From the NCBI GenBank assembly GCA_003550275.1, contig QXCW01000002.1, positions 2,492,001-2,556,000 on the forward strand: DNA of 64,000 nucleotides, in the 5' to 3' direction. Below the pieces are notes generated by a model. That model saw only the letters and a list, made by a program, of their open reading frames with translations. It had not been told where the DNA came from and made no database searches. Source of the DNA: Flavobacteriaceae bacterium MAR_2010_72 (GTDB lineage: Bacteria; Bacteroidota; Bacteroidia; Flavobacteriales; Flavobacteriaceae). Both the position numbers and the translations under genes were made by a program. Shown here piece by piece: positions 1-9,800 of this stretch (its first letter is position 1; every line of letters begins with the position of its first letter).

Positions 1-1
1 A

Positions 2-421
2 ACAACCTATAAGCTTAATAACAATATCGCAGGAAAAACGGGTACAACACAGGATAATAAGGACGGCTGGTTTGTTGGGCTAATGCCTAATTTGGTGACT
101 GTAACTTGGGTAGGCAACGACAACCAACAAATAGGGTTTAGCAGTACATCAATAGGCCAAGGAGCCAATTCGGCCTTGCCTATCTTTGCAAAATATCTCC
201 AACGGCTAAATAATGATCCTAAATTTAGAACCCTAACTCATGTGCCATTTGAAGCACCTTCAGAAGAGGTTCTAAACATGCTGGATTGCGAACCTACTAA
301 AGAAGAAAGTTTTTTTGAGCGATTATTCAGAACCGATCCAGACAAAAAAGAATTCAAAAAAAAACGAAAGGGCATCTTTGATTGGTTAAAAAAGAAGAAT
401 GAAGATAATTCTGATAGCTGA
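2..421 (+). CDS. Penicillin-binding protein 1A, C-terminal end (partial)
   Basis: This is the 3' end of a class A penicillin-binding protein, the bifunctional glycosyltransferase/transpeptidase that builds peptidoglycan at the outer face of the inner membrane. The gene is cut by the window start; the open frame runs from base 2. The first codons encode [17 protein letters not shown], which contains the KTG(T/S) box, the third active-site motif of the transpeptidase fold, followed by the usual WFVG strand. About 140 residues are visible. The tail after the domain is Lys/Glu/Asp-rich ([19 protein letters not shown]), as in other flavobacterial PBP1A proteins. A 10-bp hairpin follows the stop. 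Product family is secure; which PBP1 paralogue cannot be decided from the fragment. Confidence 0.9.
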   Translation, partial: TTYKLNNNIAGKTGTTQDNKDGWFVGLMPNLVTVTWVGNDNQQIGFSSTSIGQGANSALPIFAKYLQRLNNDPKFRTLTHVPFEAPSEEVLNMLDCEPTKEESFFERLFRTDPDKKEFKKKRKGIFDWLKKKNEDNSDS

Positions 422-435
422 TTAAATCCATAAAA

Positions 436-460
436 AAAGTTCAGTGTGTTACTGAACTTT
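436..460. terminator. Bidirectional hairpin terminator between PBP1A and tRNA-Thr
   Basis: A perfect 10-bp inverted repeat (436-445 and 451-460) with a GTGTT loop lies between two genes that converge. Read on the minus strand the stem is followed by seven T, a good intrinsic terminator for the tRNA-Thr transcript. On the plus strand the T tract is shorter and broken, so it would serve the PBP1A gene less well. Confidence 0.75.
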
Positions 461-468
461 AATTTGAG

Positions 469-542
469 AGCCGATAGAGGGGCTCGAACCCACGACCTGC
501 TGATTACAAATCAGCTGCTCTAGCCAACTGAGCTACATCGGC
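469..542 (-). tRNA. tRNA-Thr (anticodon UGU)
   Basis: Read on the minus strand this folds as a complete tRNA: acceptor GCCGATG paired with TATCGGC, D-arm with GCTCAG, anticodon stem GCTGA/TCAGC enclosing loop TTTGTAA (anticodon TGT), and T-arm with GGTTCGAGCC. No CCA is encoded. It is nearly identical to the second tRNA-Thr(UGU) at 30178-30251, so the window holds two copies of this species. It has its own promoter upstream (554-583) and a terminator downstream (436-460), so it is a single-gene transcription unit. Confidence 0.96.
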
Positions 543-553
543 AAAACAAGATG

Positions 554-583
554 CAAATATAATCTAGCAGACGATATTTGCAA
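554..583 (-). promoter_or_regulatory. Promoter of tRNA-Thr (Bacteroidota sigma type)
   Basis: On the minus strand TTG (583-581), a 19-base spacer and TATATTTG (561-554) match the Bacteroidota consensus TTG-N17/19-TAnnTTTG exactly. The -7 element ends 11 bases before the mature tRNA 5' end. Confidence 0.75.
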
Positions 584-598
584 CTATTTTTTTAGATT

Positions 599-868
599 TT
601 AGCCTAACTTGTTGATTTTTTCAATCAAAGCTCTTCCTTTAGTTTCTAATTCTTGATTGATACTTTTAAAATGTGCTTTTTTATTTTCAACACTTTTATC
701 GTTAACTTTTGCAATCAGGTCATCAAAAACTTCAATAGCTTCGTCAATAATTGCCTCGCTTTTTTTAGTGTCTTTATCGGTATTAGAATATTCCCAGACA
801 TAGACCGCTTCTATAATATCACCTAAAACGTAGTTAATGTCTTTTTTTAGGTCTCTAACATTTGCCAT
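599..868 (-). CDS. Small conserved helical protein of unknown function
   Basis: An 89-residue protein that I recognise only as a type of short conserved flavobacterial hypothetical. It has no signal peptide, no membrane segment and no cysteine. It is rich in Lys, Asp, Glu and Asn and is predicted by eye to be almost entirely alpha-helical (heptad-like spacing in DEAIEVFDDLIAKVND). It begins 32 bases after the manA stop on the same strand, so it is probably the last gene of the idi-queD-manA transcript. No function can be given. Confidence 0.7.
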   Translation of the reverse strand: MANVRDLKKDINYVLGDIIEAVYVWEYSNTDKDTKKSEAIIDEAIEVFDDLIAKVNDKSVENKKAHFKSINQELETKGRALIEKINKLG

Positions 869-900
869 AATATAAAATTGTAATTATTAAGTGCACAAAA

Positions 901-1872
901 TTAAACATAAACTTCCAATAGTGTTGCATTTTCGGCACTAATTTCAAAGGATTCAATTGCCGCCGGAAGTAGAACTGTTTCCCCTTTTTTTATAGAGGTA
1001 AGTGAATTATTGCAGTTAATGGTCGCTTCTCCTTCAGTACAGATATAAATCATAAACGAATCGTGATGATTATCTCTTTTAAACAGCCCATTTAAACTTA
1101 AATAATTAGTGGTGAAATAAGTACAGCTCACCATTTGATTTGGCTTATTTTTTAAGGTTTCATAGTCAACTTTAAAATCATTTTTCATTTCAAAATCAAT
1201 AGCATCAATGGCCAAATCGTTATGAAGTTCTCGCGCATTACCTTGGTCATCAACACGGTCCCAGTCATACACGCGATACGTAATATCACTTGTTTGTTGT
1301 ATTTCGGCCAACAGCACTCCTGCACCAATGGCATGTACTCGGCCTACTTCGATAAAGTAAGTATCTCCAGCTTTAACCTGATCAAAATTTAAGATTTTTG
1401 TTAAGGTTTTTTCATTTAGGTGCTTCAAATATAAGTCTGGAGTTACTTTTTGATTAAATCCTACGATTAAATTAGAATTCGGATCAGCTTGCATCACGTA
1501 CCACATTTCAGTTTTTCCGAAGGAATTATGACGTTTGGCTGCCAATTCATCATTAGGGTGTAGTTGTATGGAAAGATCCTCTCTTGCATCAATAAACTTG
1601 ATTAGCAAAGGAAACTTGTCACCAAATACCTTGTAGTTTTTGCGACCAATTAGTTTTTCTTTTTGGGTAAGTAATACTTGTTTTAAGGATTGGCCTTTTA
1701 GGCTTCCGTTACTGACCACGGATATGTCTCCGTCGACATCGCTAATTTCCCAGCTCTCTCCTACTTTAGCAGAGTCACTATTTTTGTTTAAATAGTTTTT
1801 TAACTTTTTTCCACCCCAAATCCGTTCTTTTAAAATAGGGTTGAATTTATAAGGATATAAAAACTCTGTCAT
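901..1872 (-). CDS. manA: Mannose-6-phosphate isomerase, class I
   Basis: Interconverts fructose-6-phosphate and mannose-6-phosphate, feeding GDP-mannose and surface glycan synthesis in the cytoplasm. At 323 residues it matches the short (Bacillus-type) class I enzymes. The cupin zinc ligands are visible: Q103 and H105 in IQLHPND, E122 in TEMWYV, and H180 in VGRVHAIGAG. The C-terminal third is the second cupin-like lobe. Its ATG overlaps the queD stop by one base (TAATG), so it is very likely translationally coupled to queD. Substrate could also include related hexose phosphates, but the fold and ligands are clear. Confidence 0.93.
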   Translation of the reverse strand: MTEFLYPYKFNPILKERIWGGKKLKNYLNKNSDSAKVGESWEISDVDGDISVVSNGSLKGQSLKQVLLTQKEKLIGRKNYKVFGDKFPLLIKFIDAREDLSIQLHPNDELAAKRHNSFGKTEMWYVMQADPNSNLIVGFNQKVTPDLYLKHLNEKTLTKILNFDQVKAGDTYFIEVGRVHAIGAGVLLAEIQQTSDITYRVYDWDRVDDQGNARELHNDLAIDAIDFEMKNDFKVDYETLKNKPNQMVSCTYFTTNYLSLNGLFKRDNHHDSFMIYICTEGEATINCNNSLTSIKKGETVLLPAAIESFEISAENATLLEVYV

Positions 1873-2282
1873 TATCTTCCGGAATAGGAAACAAAATTCC
1901 TTGGTGTTTCATAAAGGGTGACCTCCAAATCTAATAATGAATCTAAACGAGGTTTAATTTTATTGTAAATGACTACAACAATGTTTTCAGCTGTTGGGTT
2001 TAAATCCTTAAATTCTTCTACTTCAATATTCAAATTTTTGTGATCAAAGGTATCTTCAATTTCTTCTTTTATGATGTCTTTTAAATCCTTCATATCCATC
2101 ACATAACCCGTTTCTTTATTAATTTTGCCTGTTACACTAACAATCAATTCGTAATTGTGCCCATGGTAATTTGGGTTACTACATTTACCAAACACTTGAT
2201 TGTTTTTCTCATCACTCCAATCTTTTCTATATAAACGATGCGCCGCATTAAAATGAGCTTTTCGGCTAACTGTAACTATCAT
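1872..2282 (-). CDS. queD: 6-carboxytetrahydropterin synthase (QueD/PTPS family)
   Basis: Member of the 6-pyruvoyl-tetrahydropterin synthase fold; the bacterial enzyme makes 6-carboxy-tetrahydropterin for queuosine (7-deazaguanine) synthesis. At 136 residues it has the family length. Zinc-binding histidines are H15 (FNAAH) and H40/H42 (HGH); the catalytic Cys34 sits in GKCSNPNYHGH; D80-H81 and E125 (YETP) complete the active site. The CxxxxxHGH form fits QueD-type enzymes, although some flavobacterial homologues are annotated as PTPS. The start overlaps the idi stop by four bases (ATGA) and the stop overlaps manA by one base. Confidence 0.9.
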   Translation of the reverse strand: MIVTVSRKAHFNAAHRLYRKDWSDEKNNQVFGKCSNPNYHGHNYELIVSVTGKINKETGYVMDMKDLKDIIKEEIEDTFDHKNLNIEVEEFKDLNPTAENIVVVIYNKIKPRLDSLLDLEVTLYETPRNFVSYSGR

Positions 2283-2803
2283 TTTGTAATGTTTATGTGT
2301 TGATAAAACTTATCAAAAATAATTTTAAACCAGGCTGTGTATTGCTCTGGAGACACTTCAATATCATTTTTAACGTCTTCTAATGACATCCATTTCCAAC
2401 CAGCAACTTCATCCGAATTAATTTTAGGTTCTTTATTATAAGTACCTATCATAACGTGATCAAACTCGTGCTCGGTTAAACCATTATCAAATGGTGCTTT
2501 GTATATAAATGACATGATTTCGGTCAACTCGGTAACAAAACCCATTTCTTCCATTAATCGCCGTTTACCAGCTTCTATATTGCTTTCTCCGTCACGTTGA
2601 TGGCTACAGCAGGTATTGGTCCATAAACTTGGCGAATGGTATTTGTGAGCTGCCCTTTGTTGCAACATCAATTCATTATTGTCATTGAAAACAAATACCG
2701 AAAAAGCTCTATGTAACAATGCTTTTTCATGAGCTTCCATTTTAGGCATTAGCCCAATTTTTTCATCATTTTCGTTAACTAAAATGACTTGTTCTTCTAT
2801 CAT
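2279..2803 (-). CDS. idi: Isopentenyl-diphosphate delta-isomerase, type I
   Basis: Converts isopentenyl diphosphate to dimethylallyl diphosphate in isoprenoid synthesis. It is a Nudix-fold type I enzyme of 174 residues. Visible motifs are WTNTCCSHQRDGE with the catalytic Cys (65/66) and metal-binding His68, the Nudix-like stretch AGKRRLMEEMGF, and the glutamates in LTEHEFDH that act in proton transfer. A start five codons upstream (2818) is possible, but the ATG at 2803 gives the MIEEQVILV start usual for the family. A TATTTTTG -7-like element lies just upstream (2827-2820) without a clear -33 partner. First gene of the overlapping idi-queD-manA group. Confidence 0.92.
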   Translation of the reverse strand: MIEEQVILVNENDEKIGLMPKMEAHEKALLHRAFSVFVFNDNNELMLQQRAAHKYHSPSLWTNTCCSHQRDGESNIEAGKRRLMEEMGFVTELTEIMSFIYKAPFDNGLTEHEFDHVMIGTYNKEPKINSDEVAGWKWMSLEDVKNDIEVSPEQYTAWFKIIFDKFYQHINITK

Positions 2804-2854
2804 TTTGTAAAAATACAAACAAAAATAGAATTTATATCACTATAAATCTATTCT

Positions 2855-3781
2855 TTAAAAGAATCTTGGCGATAACAATTTACCTAAACTTTGTAATTCG
2901 TATCTAAGCATAATTTCGTGGGTTCCACTATTGTAATTGTTTAAATTGGTAGTCGTATAATCATAAGCATAACCTAAATAAATTTCATTACTTATTTGAA
3001 ACCCAACAATTCCCGCTAATGAGTCATCCCACCTGTAAGCAAGACCTAAAGTTATTTTTTTGTTGAATAAGAAATTAGCTGAAACATCAGCAATAATTGG
3101 CGATCCTGAAACAGCCTTTACAAGTAAAGCTGGTTTAAATTTAGTCGATTTACTTAAATCGAATACATAGCCACCTATAAAATAATAATGCAATCGCTCA
3201 GTAGCTAGTGACTCTTGATAGTCGTCGTAATGGTTGGTAGTTATAAAATTTGGAACAGATAAACCTAAATACCATTTTTCAGAACGCAAATACAATCCGG
3301 CTCCAATGATAGGTGAAACTAAATTTACATTCTCATTAAAAGCCACATCTGGATTTTTGAATCTTCCTTTGCTCCAATCGGTATTTAATAAATGGAATCC
3401 TCCATTGACGCCAAAAGACAATTTGGTATTATTTTCACTTACGTTAATAGTATATGAAAAATTTCCATTAAAGAACGTTTCGGTTGCTGGTCCCAATTTA
3501 TCATTAACAATAGATAAGCCCAAACCTATCTTCTTGTTCTTTAAAGGCATATGTGCTCCAAGGGTTTGTGTTTTTGGTGCTCCATCTATACCTACCCATT
3601 GGGTTCGATATAGAGCCACTACACTTAAAGTATCTCGTTGCCCAGTATAACCTGGATTAATACTCATGGTGTTATACATGTATTGGGTATATTGTGGGTC
3701 TTGTTGTGCCAGAGAACTACCAACTGTAAATACAGCAAATACAATTAATAATACTTTTTCTATCTGTAATTTATATATCAT
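2855..3781 (-). CDS. PorP/SprF family type IX secretion outer-membrane protein
   Basis: A 308-residue outer-membrane barrel of the PorP/SprF family. Residues 1-25 are a signal peptide ending SSLA before QQDPQYTQYMYN, and the family hallmark (Q)DPQ(Y/F)TQYMYN...NPGYTG follows directly. The remainder alternates aromatic-ended beta strands ending in a terminal Phe, as expected of an outer-membrane barrel. SprF in Flavobacterium johnsoniae is encoded next to the adhesin SprB and is needed for SprB to reach the surface. Here the gene starts 24 bases after the stop of the 3363-residue adhesin, so the pair is one transcript and this protein most likely serves that adhesin. That partnership is inferred from context. 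Confidence 0.93.
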   Translation of the reverse strand: MIYKLQIEKVLLIVFAVFTVGSSLAQQDPQYTQYMYNTMSINPGYTGQRDTLSVVALYRTQWVGIDGAPKTQTLGAHMPLKNKKIGLGLSIVNDKLGPATETFFNGNFSYTINVSENNTKLSFGVNGGFHLLNTDWSKGRFKNPDVAFNENVNLVSPIIGAGLYLRSEKWYLGLSVPNFITTNHYDDYQESLATERLHYYFIGGYVFDLSKSTKFKPALLVKAVSGSPIIADVSANFLFNKKITLGLAYRWDDSLAGIVGFQISNEIYLGYAYDYTTTNLNNYNSGTHEIMLRYELQSLGKLLSPRFF

Positions 3782-3805
3782 TTTATTCTTTTTAATCTAA
3801 ACCAT

Positions 3806-6800
3806 TTATCTATTTATATATAACCAATCAACAATTGGCTCACTTCCGTCACCCAAATCTATAATATAATAGTAAGTCCCTACTGGTAATTTATTGGACC
3901 CTGAAATGGTAGCTCTTCCATTAGAAGTTCCTTTCCAACTATTATTATATCTAATTTGCTTAAAAACTTGATTACCCCAACGATTGTATACTTCTAATTT
4001 ATTATTTGGATAATTTTCTATACAGTCTATTATAAATGTATCATTGACACCATCACCATTTGGAGAAAACTCGTTATAAACTGTCAAACATATAGGTTCT
4101 ACGGCTATACTTGACTCATTATTCTGAGGGTCTAAATCTGTACCCCCTTCAGAATTTAAAATTCTAGCAGTATTTAAATAATCACCATATCCTAATACTT
4201 CAACCGTAACTTCTAAAATTTGTGTTGTCCCAGCGTCGAGAAGGGCTACGGTCCACTCGCCAGTAAACTCTGAATAGGAGCCTATAGAAACCACAGATTG
4301 AACATATTCATAACCACTTGGCAAAAACTCTTCCACTACAATATTGGTAGCAGGGACATCCCCTTCATTAGCCAAAACAATACTAAAAGTGACCTCATCA
4401 CCGACTTTAGGCTTAGTATTATTTACTGCTTTAGAAACCGAAATATCAAAATTGCATACAACAGTAACTGGTTCTGTAATACTTGAATCATTGAAGCTGC
4501 AAGGGTCGCTTGGATTAGTTCCGTCAGTTACTTCAACAGTATCTAAAACACCGTCTCCATCACTGTCAACATTATCAAAAGCATAAGGATCGGTACCATT
4601 AGTGACCTCATCACCATTGCTTACACCATCGCCATCACAATCGGCAGCTTGCCAGATGGCATTGGTCGCATCATAGCCAGTATAGCCAGCGGATTGCACC
4701 GGATCACATGGATTGGTCTCATCGCTACCATTGTTTATCTCATTGTCATCATCGATACCATCGCCATCAGTATCACCAGAGACTGCATATGGATCGGTAC
4801 CATTAGTGGCCTCATCACCATTGCTTACCCCATCGCCATCACAATCAGCGGCTTGCCAGATAGCATTGGTCGCATCATAGCCCGTATAAGCTGCGGCTTG
4901 CACCGGATCACATGGATTGGTTTCATCGCTGCCATTGTTTATCTCGTTATCATCATCGATACCGTCGCCATCAGTATCACCAGAGACTGCATAAGGATCG
5001 GTACCATTAGTGACCTCATCACCATTGCTTACACCATCGCCATCACAATCGGCAGCTTGCCAGATGGCATTGGTCGCATCATAGCCAGTATAGCCAGCGG
5101 ATTGCACCGGATCACATGGATTGGTCTCATCGCTACCATTGTTTATCTCATTGTCATCATCGATACCATCGCCATCAGTATCACCAGAGACTGCATATGG
5201 ATCGGTACCATTAGTGGCCTCATCACCATTGCTTACCCCATCGCCATCACAATCAGCGGCTTGCCAGATAGCATTGGTCGCATCATAGCCCGTATAAGCT
5301 GCGGCTTGCACCGGATCACATGGATTGGTTTCATCGCTGCCATTGTTTATCTCGTTATCATCATCGATACCGTCGCCATCAGTATCACCAGAGACTGCAT
5401 AAGGATCGGTACCATTAGTGACCTCATCACCATTGTTTACCCCATCGCCATCACAGTCGGCGGCTTGCCAGATGGCATTGGTCGCATCATAGCCAGTGTA
5501 ACCCGCGGATTGCACCGGATCACATGGATTGGTTTCATCGCTGCCATTGTTTATCTCATTGTCATCATCGATACCGTCGCCATCAGTATCACCTGAGACT
5601 GTATAAGGGTCGGTACCATTAGTGACCTCATCACCATTGTTTACCCCATCGCCATCACAATCGGCGGCTTGCCAGATGGCATTGGTCGCATCATAACCTG
5701 TATAACCTGCGGCTTGTACCGGATCACATGGATTGGTCTCATCGCTGCCATTGTTTATCTCATTGTCATCATCGATACCGTCGCCATCAGTATCACCAGA
5801 GACTGCATAAGGATCGGTACCATTAGTGACCTCATCACCATTGCTTACACCATCGCCATCACAATCGGCAGCTTGCCAGATGGCATTGGTCGCATCATAG
5901 CCAGTATAGCCAGCGGATTGCACCGGATCACATGGATTGGTCTCATCGCTACCATTGTTTATCTCATTGTCATCATCGATACCATCGCCATCAGTATCAC
6001 CAGAGACTGCATATGGATCGGTACCATTAGTGGCCTCATCACCATTGCTTACCCCATCGCCATCACAATCAGCGGCTTGCCAGATAGCATTGGTCGCATC
6101 ATAGCCCGTATAAGCTGCGGCTTGCACCGGATCACATGGATTGGTTTCATCGCTGCCATTGTTTATCTCGTTATCATCATCGATACCGTCGCCATCAGTA
6201 TCACCAGAGACTGCATAAGGATCGGTACCATTAGTGACCTCATCACCATTGTTTACCCCATCGCCATCACAGTCGGCGGCTTGCCAGATGGCATTGGTCG
6301 CATCATAGCCAGTGTAACCCGCGGATTGCACCGGATCACATGGATTGGTTTCATCGCTGCCATTGTTTATCTCATTGTCATCATCGATACCGTCGCCATC
6401 AGTATCACCTGAGACTGTATAAGGGTCGGTACCATTAGTGACCTCATCACCATTGTTTACCCCATCGCCATCACAATCGGCGGCTTGCCAGATGGCATTG
6501 GTCGCATCATAACCTGTATAACCTGCGGCTTGTACCGGATCACATGGATTGGTCTCATCGCTGCCATTGTTTATCTCATTGTCATCATCGATACCGTCGC
6601 CATCAGTATCACCTGAGACTGCATAAGGATCGGTACCATTAGTGACCTCATCACCATTGTTTACCCCATCGCCATCACAATCGGCGGCTTGCCAGTTGGC
6701 ATTGGTCGCATCATAACCTGTATAACCTGCGGCTTGTACCGGATCACATGGATTGGTCTCATCGCTGCCATTGTTTATCTCGTTATCATCATCGATACCG

Positions 6801-9800
6801 TCGCCATCAGTATCACTTGAGACTGCATAAGGATCGGTACCATTAGTGACCTCATCACCATTGCTTACCCCATCGCCATCACAATCGGCGGCTTGCCAGA
6901 TAGCATTGGCCGCATCATAACCCGTATAGCCTGCGGCTTGTACCGGATCACATGGATTGGTCTCATCGCTGCCATTGTTTATCTCAAAATCATCTGGTAA
7001 ACCATCGCCATCGGTATCCGTATTTAAATAAGGATTTGTTCCGTTGTTAACTTCATCTCCATTATTAACACCATCGCCATCACAATCGGCAGCTTGCCAG
7101 ATGGCATTGGTCGCATCATAGCCTGTATAAGATGGCAACTGTGAAGGATCACATGGATTAGTTTCATCGGTACCATTTGCAATTTCAAAATCATCTGGTA
7201 AACCATCACCATCAGTATCCACATTTGAGTAGGGGTCAGTTCCATTAGTGGCCTCATCGCCATTGCTTACCCCATCGCCATCACAGTCGGCGGCTTGCCA
7301 GATGGCATTGGTCGCATCATAGCCTGTATAGCCTGCGGCTTGAACCAGATCACATGGATTTTTAGGATCATTTGAATTAGATATTTCAGTGGCATCAAGT
7401 ACTCCATCTCCATCGCAGTCATTTCCAGAAGTAATTGGTTCTGTTATATCAACTACATTATAATCGCAAGCATCATTAGGGTTAGTTCCATTGGCTATTT
7501 CTGTAGTATCTAACACACCATCATTATCATCATCGACGTCACAAGCATCTGATAAACCATCATTATCAGAATCTGGACCAACTTCTAGATAATCTTGTGT
7601 ACTATTGGCATCTGTATCTTGAGGAGTAGCATAGCTTGCTGCTATAACTGTTCCATCTGGATTTGTAGCTGGAGGATTTCCAGTTCCGTAGAAAGAATTA
7701 TCTCCACCATCAGCATTATCCATAGCATAAGCTTCATTGGCGTCGCTACAGCCATCACCATCACTATCATTGTCAAAATGGTTTGGGATACCGTCATTAT
7801 CAGGATCAAGACTCGCACAAATATTATTCGTATTAAGGCTACAAAAATCGGCGTCTTGATAATTAGGAATCCCATCATTATCGTCATCAGCCATAGGGTT
7901 AATACCATTAGACTCAACAGTATCTAAAATTCCGTCATTATCATTATCAAGATCTGTAGCATCTGGAACACCATCACCATCAAAATCATTAAAAGTTGCG
8001 TCACGATAATCGAGATCACCACCGATAAGAACATCGGCATCTGTATCAGGAAAATTATCAGTTTGTGTGTCATCCAAAATTCCATTTGGATCTGTAAAGG
8101 TATCTCCAGCAATAGTGTCATCAAAATTGTTATCTAAACCGTTTGTTCCTGTTGCTCCATTAGTAGTACCATCTGAATTGGTATCTGCTGCTCCATTACC
8201 AGATTCTATAATATCGAAAATCCCATCATTGTCAGAATCCAAATCTAAATAATCTGGCGCATCAACACCATCTGTATTTACAACTATAATTGGTGTACCA
8301 GAATTTGAAATATCAAAAGTATCATCAAGACCATCTCCATCAGTATCTAAACTGCTAGAGGCGCTATAATTTACAGTTGATTGTGCTTCTACATTATCGG
8401 GAATGGTATCATTGTCTGAATCTAAATCTAAATAATTAGATTGGCCGTCATTATCTGTATCTACAACCACAAGAGGAGTACCACCTAAAGCCGTGTCTAA
8501 TGAACCATCTCGGTCATCATAAGGATCTATGGCATCAATTAAACCATCGGCATCAACGTCATTTGTTGTACCACTTCCATATCGACCATCACCATTTGAG
8601 TCAGTCCCTCCTGCTTCAATCACATCTGTTATACCATCATTATCTGAATCTAAATCATGATGATCATGATTTCCATCGCCGTCAGTATCAAAGGGAATTA
8701 ATCCAGTTGATCCAACAGCTACAGGTATTCCGTCACTATCTACTTCTATATAGTCTGGCGTATTATCATTATCACTATCAGTATCTAAAATTCCTATACC
8801 GGCCATTCCATTACCATCAGGATCATTAGTTCCTCCAGCCTCCATATAATCTGTAATACCATCATTATCCGAATCTAAATCAAAATAGTCGGGTTCACCA
8901 TCCCCATCTGAATCTGTAGAATTTGTTCTAGGATTATTGTCGCCATCTAAATTATCATCTTCATTAATATCGAGAATTCCGTCGTTATCAGAGTCTAAAT
9001 CGACAGTATCGACAATCCCATCTTTATCTCTATCTTGGGTGAAAGCTTCTCTCCAGTCTCTATCCCCCCCAGGCTGATCAATATCTGGATGATCTGTAGC
9101 CTGTTGATTATTATTTGTTGCATTTAATGGGTCAGATGTATTTGTTATTATATCGTCAAAATTATCATGCAAACCATCGTTATCAAGATCGACAAACAAA
9201 CCTGGATCTACAATTCCGTCATTATCAAGATCTAGAGGACCGTCAATTGTATTGTCGGTTGCATTTTCCTCTATATCATTACCATCACCACCCAAGGTAT
9301 CTACCTGGTCTGAATTGGTATCGGCATAATCTGGGGCACTACCACCATCGGTATTTGTATAGCCAATTCCAACACCCCCATTATTTACATCATATGCATT
9401 ATCAATTCCGTCACCATCTGTATCGAGACCCGTAGGGGAACGATAAGCAAAGGTAGATTGCCCTTCAATGTTATCAATAATTCCGTCGTTATCAATATCA
9501 ATATCTAAAGTGTTATATACACCATCACTATCTCTATCTTTATTGAATCCGAAACCAGTTAATATATTTCCTGGAGCATCCGGGTCATTGGTGTCGGCTA
9601 AACCATCAGCATCAGTATCAGTTGGAATCCCAGTACCCACAATTCCATTATTATCCCCATCAGCAACCTGGAAGTTTCCTTCGAAGGTGTCAGGTAATCC
9701 ATCACCATCTGAATCTAAGTCTAAATGGTTAGGAATGCTATCAGCATCTGAATTTAGAAAGACAAGCAATGATACCTCACTATCCATATTGTCATGCCAT

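Noticed and set aside
4649-6412. Long plus-strand open frames (315 and 247 residues) opposite the adhesin 204-bp repeats
   Set aside because: They are antisense shadows of a highly biased Asp/Gly repeat and simply mirror its period; the minus-strand frame is continuous for 3363 codons with a signal peptide and a T9SS domain.
4591-7038. CRISPR-like appearance of regularly spaced repeats
   Set aside because: The period is 204 bp with no unique spacers and the sequence is in-frame protein coding; there are no cas genes.
7024-8124. Minus-strand frames rich in Met, Ile and Leu (7024-7263, 7642-7917, 7924-8124)
   Set aside because: Shifted frames of the adhesin Asp codons (GAT read as ATG/TGA-type) inside the real gene.
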